From Bacteroidales bacterium (lineage in GTDB: Bacteria; Bacteroidota; Bacteroidia; Bacteroidales; P3), in NCBI GenBank assembly GCA_017439185.1, contig JAFRTM010000020.1, positions 17,140 through 81,139 on the forward strand: a stretch of 64,000 nt of DNA. Direction: 5' to 3'. The notes under the pieces are model-generated. The model did not search any database. It was not told the DNA's origin and saw nothing but the letters and a program-made list of their open reading frames with translations. Shown here one piece after another: positions 52,333 through 61,473 of this stretch; the stretch's first letter is position 1; each line of letters begins with the position of its first letter. Made by a program: the position numbers and the translations under genes.

Positions 52333-52890
52333 TTATTCGGAGGTTTCGGAGTCTTGGATTGTGGCGAAGAAGGTGAAGTTTACCTTGCCGTAGTTACGGT
52401 GTTGCCAAAAATGGGGATGGTCTTCGAAAGAGTATTCCTTGGGGTGTTCGAGGATGAAGATTCCATCGGGATTCAGAAGGTTGTGTTCGTATATAAGGTC
52501 GGGCAACTTGGGCAGGTCTTCCAACGCATAGGGGGGATCGGCGAATATGATGTCGAACTTTTTATAGGCACGCTTGATGAGGTCGAAGACGTCGGCTCTT
52601 ACCACGTGGAGATTTTTGACCTGTAGGCGCGAGGCTTCCTGTTTTATGTAGTCGGTGCACTGGTTGTTGATTTCGATTGCTGTAACGTCTTTTGCGCCAC
52701 GTGACACGAATTCGAGAGACACGGCACCGGTACCAGCAAAGAGGTCCATAACGGAGGACTCTTCGTAGTCGATATAGTTGTTGAGGATGTTGAAGAGGCT
52801 TTCCCTTGCCATATCGGTTGTAGGTCTCACCGGCAAGTTGGCCGGTGGATTGAGTCTTCTTCCTTTAAGGGAGCCTGCTATTATACGCAC
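52333..52890 (-). CDS. rsmD: 16S rRNA guanine-966 N2-methyltransferase
   Basis: The 185-residue enzyme starts with GTG at 52890 (reading MRIIAGSLKGRRLNPP, the standard RsmD opening). It has the SAM-binding DLFAGTGAVSLE (49-60) and the catalytic FADPPY (116-121). It methylates G966 of 16S rRNA. The DUF3822 gene lies 15 bases upstream, a usual neighbour in Bacteroidota, so the two are cotranscribed. Confidence 0.95.
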   Translation of the reverse strand: MRIIAGSLKGRRLNPPANLPVRPTTDMARESLFNILNNYIDYEESSVMDLFAGTGAVSLEFVSRGAKDVTAIEINNQCTDYIKQEASRLQVKNLHVVRADVFDLIKRAYKKFDIIFADPPYALEDLPKLPDLIYEHNLLNPDGIFILEHPKEYSFEDHPHFWQHRNYGKVNFTFFATIQDSETSE

Positions 52891-52905
52891 TTGGTGGGTG
52901 TTTTA

Positions 52906-53730
52906 TTACTGCAGAAGGAGTACTTCTTTGTAGGTGTGGAGATGCTGAAACTCGGGATTGAGGTAGTCGAAATGTCTGCCGTTGTAGAGTTTCACTATGG
53001 GGAAGTAGTTGCGGAAAGCCGCATAGGTGTCGCGATTGACATTACCACAGAGGTAGAGAGTCAAATCGGGCGATTCGAGGGAGAGGGTTTTCATCACCTG
53101 CAAGGACTTGTAGAGACCTTCGTAGGGGTCGGCGACACTATAGGTGTTGATGATTTGGAGCTTGGAGTCTTTATAGGCCGAGAGATCCTGCATAGAGTCG
53201 CGCAGGAAGAGTACCATAACGGGATGTTGAGCACTTTCCTGGAGGAACTGTTCAGATACGAGCCTATGGTGCTGAGAGACTACTTTAATACCCGGGAAGG
53301 TGATCCTGAAAGCTGCGACAGCAGTAGAATTGCCGGAGAATACCCCTTGACTTTTGAGAAGAGGCGAGGGCGCAGAAAACACACCGGTACCCGGTTTCAC
53401 TTTACCTACCACAGCGAGATATTGCATATCGCGAGCGGGTTCATAGAGATGATCCGGCACCCAAGTGGAGAGTTCGGAAGGCACTACAAGAGTAGATTGT
53501 TTGTAGCCGAAGGTCATCAGTTTGAGTTCGGCGAAAAGAGCTTTAAGACTTGAGGATATTTCGCTCATGGAGCCAGAGAGAGGCATATCTATGTCGGCAA
53601 AGGTAAGGAGTTTGCCACAAGATGTGGTGATGGCGAAAGAAAATCCCTCAGCCTTGAGGGCTACCACCAGGTGTTTGTCGTAGGTGGCAGCCTCGGCTGT
53701 AGTTATAAGGTTGTTTACTTTGTAGGTCAT
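52906..53730 (-). CDS. DUF3822 family protein
   Basis: The 274-residue protein follows the DUF3822 pattern of an actin-like ATPase-type fold without clear catalytic residues, with LVVPSELSTWVPDHLYEPA near residues 100-118 and LCGNVNRDTYAAFRNYFP near the end. The family is almost always next to rsmD in Bacteroidota; its job is not known. Confidence 0.8.
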   Translation of the reverse strand: MTYKVNNLITTAEAATYDKHLVVALKAEGFSFAITTSCGKLLTFADIDMPLSGSMSEISSSLKALFAELKLMTFGYKQSTLVVPSELSTWVPDHLYEPARDMQYLAVVGKVKPGTGVFSAPSPLLKSQGVFSGNSTAVAAFRITFPGIKVVSQHHRLVSEQFLQESAQHPVMVLFLRDSMQDLSAYKDSKLQIINTYSVADPYEGLYKSLQVMKTLSLESPDLTLYLCGNVNRDTYAAFRNYFPIVKLYNGRHFDYLNPEFQHLHTYKEVLLLQ

Positions 53731-53758
53731 TTTTGAGTATTCTTGGGTAAGGGAACGG

Positions 53759-53813
53759 TATGACTCACATACATATCACATATATATCACATATATGGTT
53801 GAGATATGTTTTG
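53759..53813. repeat. degenerate 11-base tandem array, five units
   Basis: Units are tatgactcaca, tacatatcaca, tatatatcaca, tatatggttga and gatatgttttg. The last two share the ATGGTTGAGATATG core with the array at 9967-10076. Confidence 0.7.
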
Positions 53814-53856
53814 GATTACTTTGCGAAAGTGGAAATTTCACAAAGGGTGGGGCGGA

Positions 53857-54567
53857 TTATTCGAAGTTACCTTCGGTGATGGACTCGGTCATGGAGCCGA
53901 ACTTCCAACCGGGGTACTTGTTGCCGCTTACGAGTTTGTCTTTCTTGTTGACAACCAACTGTTCGTCCATATCGCTCATGAGGCGGTCGATATCGACTTT
54001 GACCTCTACGACAGGAACCATGAAGGCGCCGTTGGCTTCAACCTGACCTGCGTGGATTTCGAACTCTTCCTTGGTACCCAGGGGATAGGGCAGATAACGG
54101 AGGTTGCGAATCTCCTGTTCGGTCATAAGACGCTCGCTGCCGTCAGCTTCGGTGACCATGAGTTTCTTGGTCTCGAGGAGCTGTTTTATGGGGTTCACGA
54201 GGGTGTCTTTACGAGTGATGTAGCCTTTCTTGATGGCTTCGAGTTCGGGTATTTCCTCGAGTACGAAGTTGGTGTCCGAAGGGAGTTTGTCGTAGTTTAC
54301 GACTTTCACGGTGATACGGAGGCTGTCCTCAGTGAGAAGACGGTTGAAGAGAGTGTCGAAAGAGCCACAGTAGCAGCCATAGGTCTGTTTGTAGCTTTCC
54401 TCGAGGGTACGTATAGCCTTGAGTTTCACGGCACAAGCAGCACCGCGTTTGTTATACTCTTCGTCGAATTTTACAGGTTTGCTGATACTTGCATAGAGAA
54501 AATAGGCAAGGCCGAGAGCAACAACAGCCAAGACTACTTCTAATACGATACGGACTGTTTTATTCAT
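53857..54567 (-). CDS. single-span membrane protein of unknown function
   Basis: The 236-residue protein has one N-terminal membrane helix (about 5-27) and a large mixed domain with a CYCGSF motif near residue 75 and many Lys and Glu. It resembles conserved Bacteroidota proteins of unknown role that carry a pseudopilin-like front (helix then ACAVKLKAIRTLEESYKQ), but no pilus genes are near. It has its own promoter element upstream. Confidence 0.65.
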   Translation of the reverse strand: MNKTVRIVLEVVLAVVALGLAYFLYASISKPVKFDEEYNKRGAACAVKLKAIRTLEESYKQTYGCYCGSFDTLFNRLLTEDSLRITVKVVNYDKLPSDTNFVLEEIPELEAIKKGYITRKDTLVNPIKQLLETKKLMVTEADGSERLMTEQEIRNLRYLPYPLGTKEEFEIHAGQVEANGAFMVPVVEVKVDIDRLMSDMDEQLVVNKKDKLVSGNKYPGWKFGSMTESITEGNFE

Positions 54568-54614
54568 TGTTGTATGTGTTTTTGTTATCTATTTGAGTGT
54601 TGTAAATAATTTTG

Positions 54615-54622
54615 CAAAGGTA
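54615..54622 (-). promoter_or_regulatory. -7 element upstream of the 236-residue membrane protein
   Basis: Read leftwards this is TACCTTTG followed by C, 48 bases before the start at 54567. Confidence 0.6.
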
Positions 54623-54667
54623 CAAATATTTTTTATAATTACAAAAGGGAAAGGGCAAGTTTTTTTT

Positions 54668-56110
54668 TCACTGTTGCTCCCGATGAAGCAGAACTACGTG
54701 ACAATCAAAGTTTTTGGAAATGTAGGAGGCGAGTTGTTCGGCGCAGTAAACGGAGCGGTGTTGACCACCAGTACAGCCAAAATAGACGCTGAGATTGGTA
54801 AACTTTCGCTCAATATACCTGGTGACCGATTGGGAGACGAGAGCTTTCGCATTGAGGAGAAACCGGTCAACCTCGGGTTCACGCTGGAGAAACTCTATGA
54901 CGGGCGCGTCTTTTCCGGTAAAAGTCCTGTATTCAGGGTAACGACCAGGATTGGGAAGTGCTCTGCAGTCGAAGATGAAACCACCCCCGTTGCCCGACTT
55001 GTCCTGGGGAAGACCTTTCTTGTAGGAGAAGGAACCTATGGTCACGGTGAGTTTATCGGAAGTCTGGGGTTGGGGTTGCTCCCATTGGAGGTCTATGATG
55101 TGCTGCAACACTTGCGAGAGATGAGGCAATTCAACCGGCAAGGGATAGTTCTGTACTATATTGCGCAAGTTGTTTATTGCCAGAGGAATACTCTGCAGGA
55201 AGGAGTCTTTACGCTCGAAATAGCCACGATAACCGTAGGCACCGAGAGCCTGGAGAATCCTTATGAGCACGTATCCGTAGAAGTGCTGAAGGAACTGGTG
55301 CTGAAAGTCTTTGTCTTCTCCCCTACCCACCAACGAGGCGAAAGTGGAGGTGTAATGCTCAGCCAACTGGCGTCTTAGGGTTTCGGGAAGTTCACACTTG
55401 GCGCTATAAAGCAATGACGCAGCGTCATATTGTGCAGCTCCCTGACGGGCACCCTGGTAGTCGATATAGTAGAGACGGTCGTAATGCAACATTATGTTGC
55501 GGGTCTGGAAGTCACGATAAAGGAAATAGGAGCAGTCGGCTTGCAGCAGATAGTCTATAAGACGCTGGGAATCATCTTCGAGGAGTTGCTCGTCGAAAGG
55601 TATGTAAGCCAGTTTGAGGTAGTAGTACTTGAAATAGGAGAGATCCCACGACATCGACTGTCTGTCGAACGAAGGACGAGGATAGGCATAGGAGAAGTCC
55701 AGCTGACGTGCTTTGGTCTGAAAGAGAGCCAAGTCGTCGAGTACACGCTGGTAGTAGTCGTATGTCTCCTTGTCGGAACCCTCACCTTTGCGGCGTTTGT
55801 CGTAGAGATAGGAATAGAGGGTTGTATCGCCCAAGTCCTGCTGTATATAACAACGACGGTCGTCAGATACGCCATAGAGCTGAGGTACCGGAAGTCCCAA
55901 CTGGTGGAGCTGGCGACTATAGTAGAAGAAAGCCTCGTTCTCGCGTATGTCGTCGTTTACTGCACCAATACATGTTTTGCCATTGGCTGAAAGTCTCACA
56001 TAGAGACGGTTTGAGCCATTGGCAGCAATGGTTTGGTGCTCGCTACAAGTGGAACCGGCCCACTTCCCAAAGAGCGAAGTGAGGGTGTGCAAGTCAGAAT
56101 CGTGGAGCAT
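54668..56110 (-). CDS. sugar-kinase-like APH domain fused to a RapZ C-terminal domain
   Basis: The 480-residue protein joins two parts. Residues 1-340 are an aminoglycoside-phosphotransferase-type kinase with the catalytic loop YRDFQTRNIM (198-207, Asp200, Asn205) and metal-binding YIDYQ (215-219), closest in style to anomeric cell-wall sugar kinases (AmgK). Residues 352-480 match the RapZ C-terminal domain, with GCTGGQHRSV at 445-454, which in E. coli RapZ binds glucosamine-6-phosphate. The fusion suggests a link between cell-wall sugar phosphorylation and amino-sugar sensing. The next gene encodes a bactofilin, also a cell-shape factor. Confidence 0.85.
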   Translation of the reverse strand: MLHDSDLHTLTSLFGKWAGSTCSEHQTIAANGSNRLYVRLSANGKTCIGAVNDDIRENEAFFYYSRQLHQLGLPVPQLYGVSDDRRCYIQQDLGDTTLYSYLYDKRRKGEGSDKETYDYYQRVLDDLALFQTKARQLDFSYAYPRPSFDRQSMSWDLSYFKYYYLKLAYIPFDEQLLEDDSQRLIDYLLQADCSYFLYRDFQTRNIMLHYDRLYYIDYQGARQGAAQYDAASLLYSAKCELPETLRRQLAEHYTSTFASLVGRGEDKDFQHQFLQHFYGYVLIRILQALGAYGYRGYFERKDSFLQSIPLAINNLRNIVQNYPLPVELPHLSQVLQHIIDLQWEQPQPQTSDKLTVTIGSFSYKKGLPQDKSGNGGGFIFDCRALPNPGRYPEYRTFTGKDAPVIEFLQREPEVDRFLLNAKALVSQSVTRYIERKFTNLSVYFGCTGGQHRSVYCAEQLASYISKNFDCHVVLLHREQQ

Positions 56111-56115
56111 CGATA

Positions 56116-56502
56116 TTAATATTGCTCAGTAGATTCGGTGGTTTCAGCCTTTTTGAGTTCATCTACCATACGGCAAGTGCCAGAGAAAGAAGCACCCGGC
56201 TCGATAGCCAACTTGTTGATGATGATGTCGCCTTTTATGGAAGCGGTGCTACGGAGCGAGAGTTGCTCCTTGACGTTGATATTTCCTTTAACCGAACCGT
56301 CAACATCGGCATAGACACAGGTGATGTTGCCGTTGATGACGCCTGATTCTCCGATTACGAGTCTGCCGTTGATGGTGATGTCACCATTGAGAGTACCATC
56401 GAGACGGAAGTCACCCTGTGCGGTGATGTTTCCGGTGATTACTGTACCGTTGCTGAGTGTGTTCACTGTGTTGCTTTCCATTTCATAAGATGTTCTTGCC
56501 AT
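56116..56502 (-). CDS. bactofilin (polymer-forming cytoskeletal protein)
   Basis: The 128-residue protein has a short disordered start, a right-handed beta-helix core (about 20-110) with repeating G-x-(I/V) steps such as GNITAQGDFRLDGTLNGDI (19 residues), and a polar tail. Bactofilins form filaments that guide cell-wall growth. The gene begins 30 bases after the SprE-like gene and ends five bases before the kinase/RapZ-C gene, so all three likely form one transcript. Confidence 0.9.
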   Translation of the reverse strand: MARTSYEMESNTVNTLSNGTVITGNITAQGDFRLDGTLNGDITINGRLVIGESGVINGNITCVYADVDGSVKGNINVKEQLSLRSTASIKGDIIINKLAIEPGASFSGTCRMVDELKKAETTESTEQY

Positions 56503-56532
56503 TGTGTAAAAGATTTTATGTTATTATATATA

Positions 56533-59271
56533 TTAATTATTCATTTTATAATAGCGTTCGAAGAATAGGCGGTAAGCCTCGATGTTCTTGCGGTTGTAGA
56601 AGGTGGTGTAGTTCTGGGTCGATATAGGATACATCTTGTAGTCGTCGGGGTTAAAGTTCGACATCGGGCTTTCGGGTTGCTGAAGGTGTTTCCAGTATAT
56701 CATAGCCTCGTTGGCCCCTTTGAAACGGTGTATGGTGAGCATCTGTGTCGAGTCGGTAAACATCAGGGTGCTCACACGATAGCCCGAGTTGGAATAGTAT
56801 TCGGCGTTGAAGTCGGCAATCTTGTATTGCAGCTCTGTTCCGCGAATCTTCTTGTCGTTGACTATGATGATGACATAGTGTTGGAGTGTCTCCTTGTAGC
56901 GGAAATACTGGCTTTCGGCAGGTAGAGCCTCTTCTTCGTTGTTTTCGGGTTGCAGGGCTCTCGGAGCCTGGTTACGGGCATTACTTTCATCCTGTTCCGA
57001 TATGGGTTCGTCTTCTGTTGCTGACTGTGACACCGTACCACCACCTTTGAGATAAGCCAGTTGTTCTCGTGCGAGAGGTACGATGCTGTCTTTTGCGGGA
57101 CTTGTGGCTATGATACCTTCGAAGACTCCTATGGCACGTTCTTTTTCATCCATACGTGCGAGGGCCATACCTTCCCAGTACTTGAACTTGGCAGCCATCG
57201 AGGGGTCTGTGTTATTGTCTGCAAGGGCCACTTCGGCATAGTTCACAACATCGGCATAACGACGTTTGCGGAAAGTGATATAGAGCTGCTCGTATTCGTC
57301 TTGTATTCTCTGTTCACGCAGGATAATCTCCTTGTAGTAGTCCTCGTCGCGTATGAGGTTGGCATAGTCGCTGTCGGGGAACCCCATAAGCACCATATCG
57401 CGGTAGTAGTTGGCTTGTGGGGTGTTGCCTTGCTTGTCATATACCTTGTAGAGCATATAGAACGCCTGCACTATCTCGTCGTTGTCGGGGTAGTCCTTAG
57501 CCATACGGAGGTAGCATTCGAGGGCTTTGGGTACATTGCCTATACCGTCATAGTAGATATATCCAGCATTGAGCAACGCTACGGCAGTCTCGGCTCTCAT
57601 AGAGTCTTTCTGCGCCATAGTGGTGGGTAGGTCTTTGAGATAATAGGCCTTGTTGTGAGGGTCGTTAGGGTCAGACCCTTTGGGAATCTGCACCTGTGTG
57701 GTGTCTTCTTCGGACTCTTCTTCATCTTCTTCGTCTTCTTCGGTGGGGTTATCGACACCTGCTATGAGACCCAGTCCGAGGGTCTCTTTCTTGGACATGA
57801 ACCAGTAGTCTTCGAGAGTGCGGAGTCCCCAACGCTGACGGAAGGTCTCCTTACCTTTCTGCACCGTGTTGTGGTTGTAGAAGTACCAGTCGCCGGTCAA
57901 GGTGTTCTGTGCCGACTTGGTGTCGCTGGCTATCTGTTCCAGGAGTTCACGCTCTTTGGCTTCCTGTTCTTTCTGTTTGAGTTCTTCTATCTTCTTCTGT
58001 ATGAGTGCGTCACGTTCTGTCCTTGGCATTTCGGCTACTGCCAGGAGTGAGTCGTTACGGTCTATGACCCGGGTATAGGATACCAGTGCCGAGAGCACAT
58101 CATAGCGTGCTTTGATGTCCTGATAGTGGGGATAGTCTTTCTTTATGATGTGCATAGCCGTGTCGTAGTAGGTCTGCGAGAGGTCGTAGTTTTCATAGAC
58201 CTCATACAGCACCTCTCCCAGTCGTATTGACGACTTGGCTTTCTGGGGCTGGTTTTTGGTAGCTGCAGCCACAGAGAGTTTGTAGCTGTCGCAAGCTTTC
58301 TTGGCGTCTTTTACTCCCATGTACATCTCGCCCATGGCATAGTATATCTGGTCACGGTATTCCTCGTTTTTCTTCTCTTTGAGCATACGGTTGAGCTGCT
58401 TTTCTAGTTTGGGGATGTCCGAATGGGCCAAGTCGGCACACGATGCTATGTTGAGCCTCGAGTTGAACTCCATCACGTAGAGTTCGCTGCTTTTGATGGT
58501 CTTCTCGTAGTATTTGGTGGCGGTGGCTTTCTTATTGAGTTTCTGGTAGATCTGGGCCATGATGAAGTAGAGACGTGCTTTAGCTTCACGGTCTCGGGTG
58601 TTTTCTATGGCCAGTTTCGAGTATTCCACCGCTTTCTTGTAACGCTCCTGGGGAACCAGGCACTCTACCATTGCCATATAGAGTTTACCGGCGAGTTTCT
58701 TGGAGAAGGCTCCCTCTTTCATCTTGCTCTCGAGTTGGGCAAGTTCGTTTTCGGCAAGGGCATATTGTTTGTCGGCGGTATGACAACGGGCAAGCAATAT
58801 CTTCGCTTCGTCGCCTTCTTTGGTACCACCGAATTGGTTGACCATCATCTGGCAGGTGTTGTCGGCTGCAACATAGTCGTGTTCATAGAACGAGCCGTAG
58901 GCTGTGAGAAGGTAACAGTTCTTGACGTACGGCACATGTTCTTTGCCCTGCACGAAGATGCTGTGTTTCTTGATACCTTTGAGACCTTTCTCTATGGCTC
59001 TGTCCATCTGGGGTTTCACGGTGAGTGCGTCGGTCTGGGAACCCAATTTGTACACCGGAAGTATCTGTGTGTAGTCGTCAGTGACTTTCTTGTCGAGCTT
59101 TATGACTCCGTCTTTGAGGGCTTCGTTACCGTTCCACCACACGTTGTAGTGGGCTGTCAGGTTATGGTAGCGTATGTTTAACCACTTGGCTTTCTTGGTC
59201 GAGCAAGCACTGAAGCACAACAACATTATTGTTGCTGCCGTCAGGAATAATATTTTGCTCTTTGCTTGCAT
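56533..59271 (-). CDS. sprE: type IX secretion system lipoprotein SprE/PorW
   Basis: The 912-residue lipoprotein has a lipobox at FSAC (Cys22), then KWLNIRYHNLTAHYNVWWNG, the characteristic start of SprE/PorW, followed by many TPR repeats. A charged helical stretch lies near residues 430-460 and an acidic run near 510-530. SprE/PorW is needed for T9SS assembly. The window also encodes T9SS cargo, so the secretion system is probably active in this genome. A Gly/Ser/Asn-rich linker separates the last repeats from a C-terminal domain. Confidence 0.88.
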   Translation of the reverse strand: MQAKSKILFLTAATIMLLCFSACSTKKAKWLNIRYHNLTAHYNVWWNGNEALKDGVIKLDKKVTDDYTQILPVYKLGSQTDALTVKPQMDRAIEKGLKGIKKHSIFVQGKEHVPYVKNCYLLTAYGSFYEHDYVAADNTCQMMVNQFGGTKEGDEAKILLARCHTADKQYALAENELAQLESKMKEGAFSKKLAGKLYMAMVECLVPQERYKKAVEYSKLAIENTRDREAKARLYFIMAQIYQKLNKKATATKYYEKTIKSSELYVMEFNSRLNIASCADLAHSDIPKLEKQLNRMLKEKKNEEYRDQIYYAMGEMYMGVKDAKKACDSYKLSVAAATKNQPQKAKSSIRLGEVLYEVYENYDLSQTYYDTAMHIIKKDYPHYQDIKARYDVLSALVSYTRVIDRNDSLLAVAEMPRTERDALIQKKIEELKQKEQEAKERELLEQIASDTKSAQNTLTGDWYFYNHNTVQKGKETFRQRWGLRTLEDYWFMSKKETLGLGLIAGVDNPTEEDEEDEEESEEDTTQVQIPKGSDPNDPHNKAYYLKDLPTTMAQKDSMRAETAVALLNAGYIYYDGIGNVPKALECYLRMAKDYPDNDEIVQAFYMLYKVYDKQGNTPQANYYRDMVLMGFPDSDYANLIRDEDYYKEIILREQRIQDEYEQLYITFRKRRYADVVNYAEVALADNNTDPSMAAKFKYWEGMALARMDEKERAIGVFEGIIATSPAKDSIVPLAREQLAYLKGGGTVSQSATEDEPISEQDESNARNQAPRALQPENNEEEALPAESQYFRYKETLQHYVIIIVNDKKIRGTELQYKIADFNAEYYSNSGYRVSTLMFTDSTQMLTIHRFKGANEAMIYWKHLQQPESPMSNFNPDDYKMYPISTQNYTTFYNRKNIEAYRLFFERYYKMNN

Positions 59272-59279
59272 CTTGATTA

Positions 59280-59323
59280 AAACACGTTCAAAACACGAAT
59301 GAAATACGAATGTGATACGAATG
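59280..59323. repeat. 11-base tandem array, four units
   Basis: Units are aaacacgttca, aaacacgaatg, aaatacgaatg and tgatacgaatg, in the gap between the sprE start and the ychF stop. Confidence 0.75.
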
Positions 59324-59332
59324 GACTATCTA

Positions 59333-60433
59333 CTATACATTGAAACGGAAGTGCATTATGTCGCCGTCTTGAACCACGTAGTCTTTACCTTCTACTGCTA
59401 TCTTACCTGCTTCCCGGCATTTGGCTTCACTTCCGAGGGTTACATAGTCTTCGTATTTTATGACCTCGGCACGTATGAAACCTCGCTCGAAGTCGCTGTG
59501 GATGATGCCGGCTGTCTGGGGGGCTTTCATCCCTTTCTTGAATGTCCACGCACGGCATTCTTTGGGGCCTGCGGTGAGGAAGGTCTGCAGGTTGAGCAGT
59601 TTGTAGGCTGCTTTTATCAGACGGTTGACTCCACTCTCCTTGAGACCGAGGTCTTCGAGGAACATCTGTTTTTCTTCGTAAGTCTCGAGTTCAGCTATGT
59701 CGGCTTCTATGGCTGCTCCTATGACGAGTACTTCGGCTTTTTCGTCGGCTACGGCTTGTTTCACCGCTTCGACATATTTGTTACCGTTCACAACGGAGGA
59801 TTCATCTACGTTGCAGACATAGAGTATGGGTTTCTGGGTGAGGAGCATAAGGTCTCGGGCCGCTTCCTGTTCCGAATCGTCGAGTTGTACCGTACGGGCA
59901 CTCTTTCCTTGTAGTAGTGCCTCTTTGTAGCGGTCCATGAGTTCTACCAGTTTCTTGGCTTTGGGGTCTCCTCCCGTTTTGGCTTTCTTGACTTCTTTGT
60001 CGTAGCGGTTCTCTATGGTCTCGAGGTCTTTGAACTGCAGCTCCAGGTCGATGGTCTGCTTGTCTCTTACGGGATCTACCGTACCGTCAACATGGGTTAT
60101 GTTGTCATTGTCGAAACAGCGCAACACGTGTATTATGGCATCGGTTGTTCTTATGTCGCCGAGGAACTTGTTGCCGAGACCTTCTCCTTTACTGGCACCT
60201 TTAACGAGTCCTGCAATATCTACTATCTCCACTGTGGCTGGTACTACCGATGCCGGGTGTTCGATCTCCACCAGTTTGTTGAGGCGCTCGTCGGGCACTG
60301 TGATCACTCCCACATTGGGTTCTATGGTACAGAAAGGGAAGTTGGCTGCTTGGGCTTTTGCGTTGCTCAGGCAGTTGAAGAGGGTGCTTTTCCCTACGTT
60401 AGGCAGTCCTACTATTCCGCATTGTAAACTCAT
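59333..60433 (-). CDS. ychF: redox-regulated ATPase YchF
   Basis: The 366-residue protein has the P-loop [12 protein letters not shown] (8-19), the OBG-type G domain with a helical insert, and a C-terminal TGS domain ending MHFRFNV. YchF binds ribosomes and prefers ATP to GTP. Its size and motifs match the family. It precedes the sprE gene by about 60 bases on the same strand. Confidence 0.96.
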   Translation of the reverse strand: MSLQCGIVGLPNVGKSTLFNCLSNAKAQAANFPFCTIEPNVGVITVPDERLNKLVEIEHPASVVPATVEIVDIAGLVKGASKGEGLGNKFLGDIRTTDAIIHVLRCFDNDNITHVDGTVDPVRDKQTIDLELQFKDLETIENRYDKEVKKAKTGGDPKAKKLVELMDRYKEALLQGKSARTVQLDDSEQEAARDLMLLTQKPILYVCNVDESSVVNGNKYVEAVKQAVADEKAEVLVIGAAIEADIAELETYEEKQMFLEDLGLKESGVNRLIKAAYKLLNLQTFLTAGPKECRAWTFKKGMKAPQTAGIIHSDFERGFIRAEVIKYEDYVTLGSEAKCREAGKIAVEGKDYVVQDGDIMHFRFNV

Positions 60434-60457
60434 TGTCGTGTGTATGTATCTTGTTTG

Positions 60458-61468
60458 TTAATAGAAGACGTAGTTGTCTCCCTGCTGTGTGTTTTCCTTT
60501 TTCTTGGGGGCTTGCTTGTGTTCTATCTTCTGCTCTACTTTCTGCTCCACTTCTTCCACTTTCTGTTCTACTTCTATTACGGTCTGTTCCATCTGGCGTA
60601 CTGCCTGTTTGGCTTTACGTTTGACGGCTTTGGACCTCACCCAGTGGTCTTTGTTCTTGGTGATGAGGTAGGTCTCCTCTATAGAGGCCCGCTCTCCTGA
60701 GTAGTGGTCGCTCTTCACGGTGATATGGAAACAGGGTTGCCTCACTTCGTGTTTCACATAGCAGAGTCCTTCGTAACGTAACTCATAGAGTGCTTTGCCC
60801 AACACTGCTTTGAGGGTCTCGTCGGCTGCTATGTCGTCTCCGTCGGAGGTACGGAAACGTGAATAGGTTATGTCGAAGGTAGTCCCATAGAGATGGCATG
60901 AGTTCTCGGTAGCATTACCGTTACGGCGTCTCAGCTTCTTGATGCTCGACTTGGTCCTCAGCATACTGGTCACTATGGGTTTTATGTCGTCTCTTCCACA
61001 CTCTTCTTTCAGTATCTCGTTGAATCGGCGTCCTATGTATTCAAGCAGCATTCTTGCTTCGGGAATAAGGTAAGGGTGAGAATGATAAAGCTGGTCTACT
61101 GCATACCACCGGTTTTCTCCCACTTCTACAAGTGTCGTGTTGTCATCGACTTGTGAGTCTTCCAGTGGTTGGGGCAAACCTAAACGTTGTGCTGTAGGTA
61201 GCTGCACACCCTGTTTGTCGTCGAAAAGGTGACGGTAGTCCATATTTTTGAGGCTCGTGGAAGGTACCACACTGCGGTCGAGCCTTATGGTGGTAACGGT
61301 GTCAATCACCTCTTCCCAAGGGTTAAGCTCACTGTTGCTCTGCTTCTCTGCTTGCTCGTGATGGAGTATCTTGAATGCTGTAAGACCCAGACCCGACACT
61401 ACGAGGACCACCAATAGCCAGATGACTATCTTGCGGTTCCTGAGTTGTCGTGATCTGTAGTCGTGCAT
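60458..61468 (-). CDS. DUF5715-like protein with LAS-type metallopeptidase marks
   Basis: The 336-residue protein has an N-terminal membrane anchor (about 14-31), then a domain with NSCHLYGTTFDITYSRF (about 196-212) and PCFHITV (about 263-269), which together recall the HxxGxxxD and HxH ligands of M15/LAS metallopeptidases that cut peptidoglycan. The C-terminal 70 residues are a long Lys/Glu-rich coiled coil. I assign DUF5715 on pattern. Activity is unproven. Confidence 0.7.
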   Translation of the reverse strand: MHDYRSRQLRNRKIVIWLLVVLVVSGLGLTAFKILHHEQAEKQSNSELNPWEEVIDTVTTIRLDRSVVPSTSLKNMDYRHLFDDKQGVQLPTAQRLGLPQPLEDSQVDDNTTLVEVGENRWYAVDQLYHSHPYLIPEARMLLEYIGRRFNEILKEECGRDDIKPIVTSMLRTKSSIKKLRRRNGNATENSCHLYGTTFDITYSRFRTSDGDDIAADETLKAVLGKALYELRYEGLCYVKHEVRQPCFHITVKSDHYSGERASIEETYLITKNKDHWVRSKAVKRKAKQAVRQMEQTVIEVEQKVEEVEQKVEQKIEHKQAPKKKENTQQGDNYVFY

Positions 61469-61473
61469 AGGGG

